DNA of 13,859 bases from Verrucomicrobiota bacterium (GTDB lineage: Bacteria > Chlamydiota > Chlamydiia > Chlamydiales > FEN-1388). The position numbers and the translations under genes are program-made. Every line of letters starts with the position of its first letter. The first letter of the stretch is position 1. The notes under the pieces were generated by a model. The model saw nothing but the letters and a program-made list of their open reading frames with translations. It made no database searches and was not told the origin of the DNA. The stretch is from contig JAFEGS010000625.1 of assembly GCA_018239705.1 (NCBI GenBank), positions 1-13,859 on the forward strand. Direction: 5' to 3'. This document shows, piece after piece, positions 12,549-13,859 of this stretch.

Positions 12549-13769
12549 ATGAAAATAGATAAAAGAAATGAAATTTTTGGCGAAACACTTGGCACTATTT
12601 TAGCCGCAGGGTCTGCCGAGGTAAGCGAAAAAGAGTTTGCGCCAAATATTTATAAAATAGATGACGAAGAGGCGAGAAATAAAGCACTCGTAGACTATAT
12701 ACGGAAGCTGTCAGAGCATGCAAAGCCATCGAGCACGCACCACTCTACCTGCGAAAGACTCATTACGCGGCTCCAGGAAGAGTCTCAAAAACATCAAGAC
12801 AGCTCACAAAAGCTTGTAAAAGACAAAATAAACGAGCTTTTCCACTCACAGATCGGGGAGAAAAAGAGGAGCTCCTCTTCTAGTTACTCACTAGAAAATA
12901 TACAAAAAATGAATGACCTCTCAAAAATGGTGCTCGAAGGGAAGGCAGTGATGACCGAGCTGCAGTCCGACTGGCTAAAAGAACAGACGCGCTCTATTCG
13001 CTCTATCGGAGAGGAGGTAGGTGATGTGGAGGCCCTCAACACCGTGTTGCAAACAGTGAAAAAATACTCTAAAGAAATAGCAGCCACATCTCAGCTACCC
13101 TATACACGAATTTCGTCAAATATTGTCTCCTTCCCCGAGCAAACATACATCATGACGGCCTGCCCTGATGCTGCAGAAGATCAGAAGCTCTTTTGGGACA
13201 TGGTTATCGCTCACAATGCAGCAGCCATTGTTGCCGTGCTCATTCCAAATGAAAAAGAGGAAAATCATGAGCTTGCCTACTGCAATAGTGATAACTTCCC
13301 GGCAGATCTCGCTGGAGGCTGGGTCATCAAGGAGTGCACAAGAGAGATCTTGGCGAAAAGTGGTAAGGAAGAGCTACAGGACTGCCAAATTGCAAAGAGA
13401 ATATTTTATTTTACAAACAAAGAGACAGGTGAAGAGCGAGTAATTCCACACTTTCACTATGAGGGATGGCCCAACAAAAAGGCGGCGCCGGACCAGGAGC
13501 TCTTCAACGAGCTGGTTACTGTAGTCGATGCAGTAAATCGAGATAGCAAGGCCCCCATTGTTGTTCACTGCGCAGCAGGAAGAGGGCGAGCTGGCACCTT
13601 TGTTACTTCGCATGTGACTAAGATTCAGTTAGGTGCGATGGAGAAGGAGGAGGAGGCCAGATTGAACATAGCGAGCACGCTGATGCAGGGACGGCTGCAA
13701 AGAGATGGCTTTGTCGAAACAAAAGACCAGATGAAGACAATCTACAACGCCGCGCTTCACTTTAGTTAA
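12549..13769 (+). CDS. Protein tyrosine phosphatase-like protein with WPN loop (probably weak or inactive)
   Basis: The PTP domain fills about 185-405. It shows YIMTACPDAAEDQKLFWDMV (200-219), the HFHYEGWP run into the WPD-loop position, the signature VHCAAGRGRAGTF (C341, R347) and the Q-loop RDGFVETKDQ (Q394). Two catalytic positions differ from the family rule. The general acid Asp is N309 (codon AAC, one transition from GAC), and the Ser/Thr after the signature Arg is A348 (GCT, one transition from ACT). In studied PTPs the loss of the Asp greatly slows catalysis while leaving substrate binding, so this may be a pseudophosphatase or phosphotyrosine trap. Residues 1-180 are helical, charged and unrecognised, with a serine run at 108-112. 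There is no signal peptide. It starts at ATG 12549, with AGGAG 9 nt upstream. Paralogue of the intact gene at 430-1737. Confidence 0.85.
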   Translation: MKIDKRNEIFGETLGTILAAGSAEVSEKEFAPNIYKIDDEEARNKALVDYIRKLSEHAKPSSTHHSTCERLITRLQEESQKHQDSSQKLVKDKINELFHSQIGEKKRSSSSSYSLENIQKMNDLSKMVLEGKAVMTELQSDWLKEQTRSIRSIGEEVGDVEALNTVLQTVKKYSKEIAATSQLPYTRISSNIVSFPEQTYIMTACPDAAEDQKLFWDMVIAHNAAAIVAVLIPNEKEENHELAYCNSDNFPADLAGGWVIKECTREILAKSGKEELQDCQIAKRIFYFTNKETGEERVIPHFHYEGWPNKKAAPDQELFNELVTVVDAVNRDSKAPIVVHCAAGRGRAGTFVTSHVTKIQLGAMEKEEEARLNIASTLMQGRLQRDGFVETKDQMKTIYNAALHFS

Positions 13770-13780
13770 GAGTTGAATAT

Positions 13781-13859
13781 TAAAACCGCGAAGATCGCGA
13801 AGCAAGCGAAGAAAATCTTCTTTGTTTTCTTCGCTTGCTCCGCGATCTTCGCGGTTTTA
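13781..13859. terminator. Very long hairpin after the second phosphatase (terminator or dispersed palindrome)
   Basis: The arms 13781-13815 and 13825-13859 are 35 nt each and pair with one mismatch (A at 13800 against C at 13840) around a 9-nt loop. The arms begin with TAAAACCGCGAAG and end with its inverse, so each strand leaves the stem through TTTTA, which suits a bidirectional terminator. The arm holds repeated (C)GCGAAG units. It starts 12 nt after the phosphatase stop codon, and the window ends exactly at the far arm, so pairing may extend further. Confidence 0.75.

Noticed and set aside
1..13859. CRISPR array, tRNA or rRNA genes, prophage or toxin-antitoxin genes
   Set aside because: I looked for regularly spaced repeats, CCA-ending cloverleaf sequences and small paired genes and saw none that I could support; the cloverleaf-like fold at 4097-4192 lacks tRNA landmarks.

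Overview
The window most likely comes from a member of the Chlamydiota outside the genus Chlamydia (a Simkania/Waddlia/Parachlamydia-like environmental chlamydia). This is inferred from the combination of an LL-diaminopimelate aminotransferase (DapL) lysine/peptidoglycan pathway, eukaryotic-type protein tyrosine phosphatases, a leucine-rich-repeat protein and an LcrH/SycD-like TPR protein next to a probable secreted protein. No rRNA or other marker fixes the genus.

Layout. The left edge (1-429) holds the 3' end of a leucine-rich-repeat gene, with a possible frameshift, and a good promoter. Two overlapping plus-strand genes follow: a tyrosine phosphatase of eukaryotic/YopH-like type with all catalytic residues, and an AAG-family 3-methyladenine DNA glycosylase. 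From 2324 to 4284 lies an IS110-family element. Its transposase has a complete DEDD set and the C-terminal serine. Its 5' leader folds as a three-way junction whose closing stem contains the transposase ribosome binding site and start codon, and it is a candidate bridge (guide) RNA region. The element appears to split a palindrome that once lay between the convergent glycosylase and truA genes.

From 9634 down to 4285 the minus strand carries one tightly packed operon: dapB-dapA-dapL, a small membrane protein, two tandem marC paralogues and truA. Most junctions overlap by 4-19 nt. Upstream is a TTGACA promoter preceded by three ACGAC repeats at a 9-nt period. The dap genes make meso-diaminopimelate from aspartate semialdehyde by the aminotransferase route; truA modifies tRNA; the membrane genes have no known link to either.

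The right part (9744-13859) looks accessory. A minus-strand pair encodes a 252-aa TPR protein and an unrecognised 411-aa protein, and resembles a type III secretion chaperone with its substrate. A small unrecognised gene has its own rho-independent terminator. A second tyrosine phosphatase (plus strand) has the signature cysteine and arginine, but the general-acid Asp of the WPD loop is Asn and the Ser/Thr after the arginine is Ala. A near-perfect 35-bp inverted repeat closes the window.

The main points of interest are the paired intact and probably catalytically weakened phosphatases, the TPR/substrate pair, and the IS110 element with its structured leader and split target palindrome.
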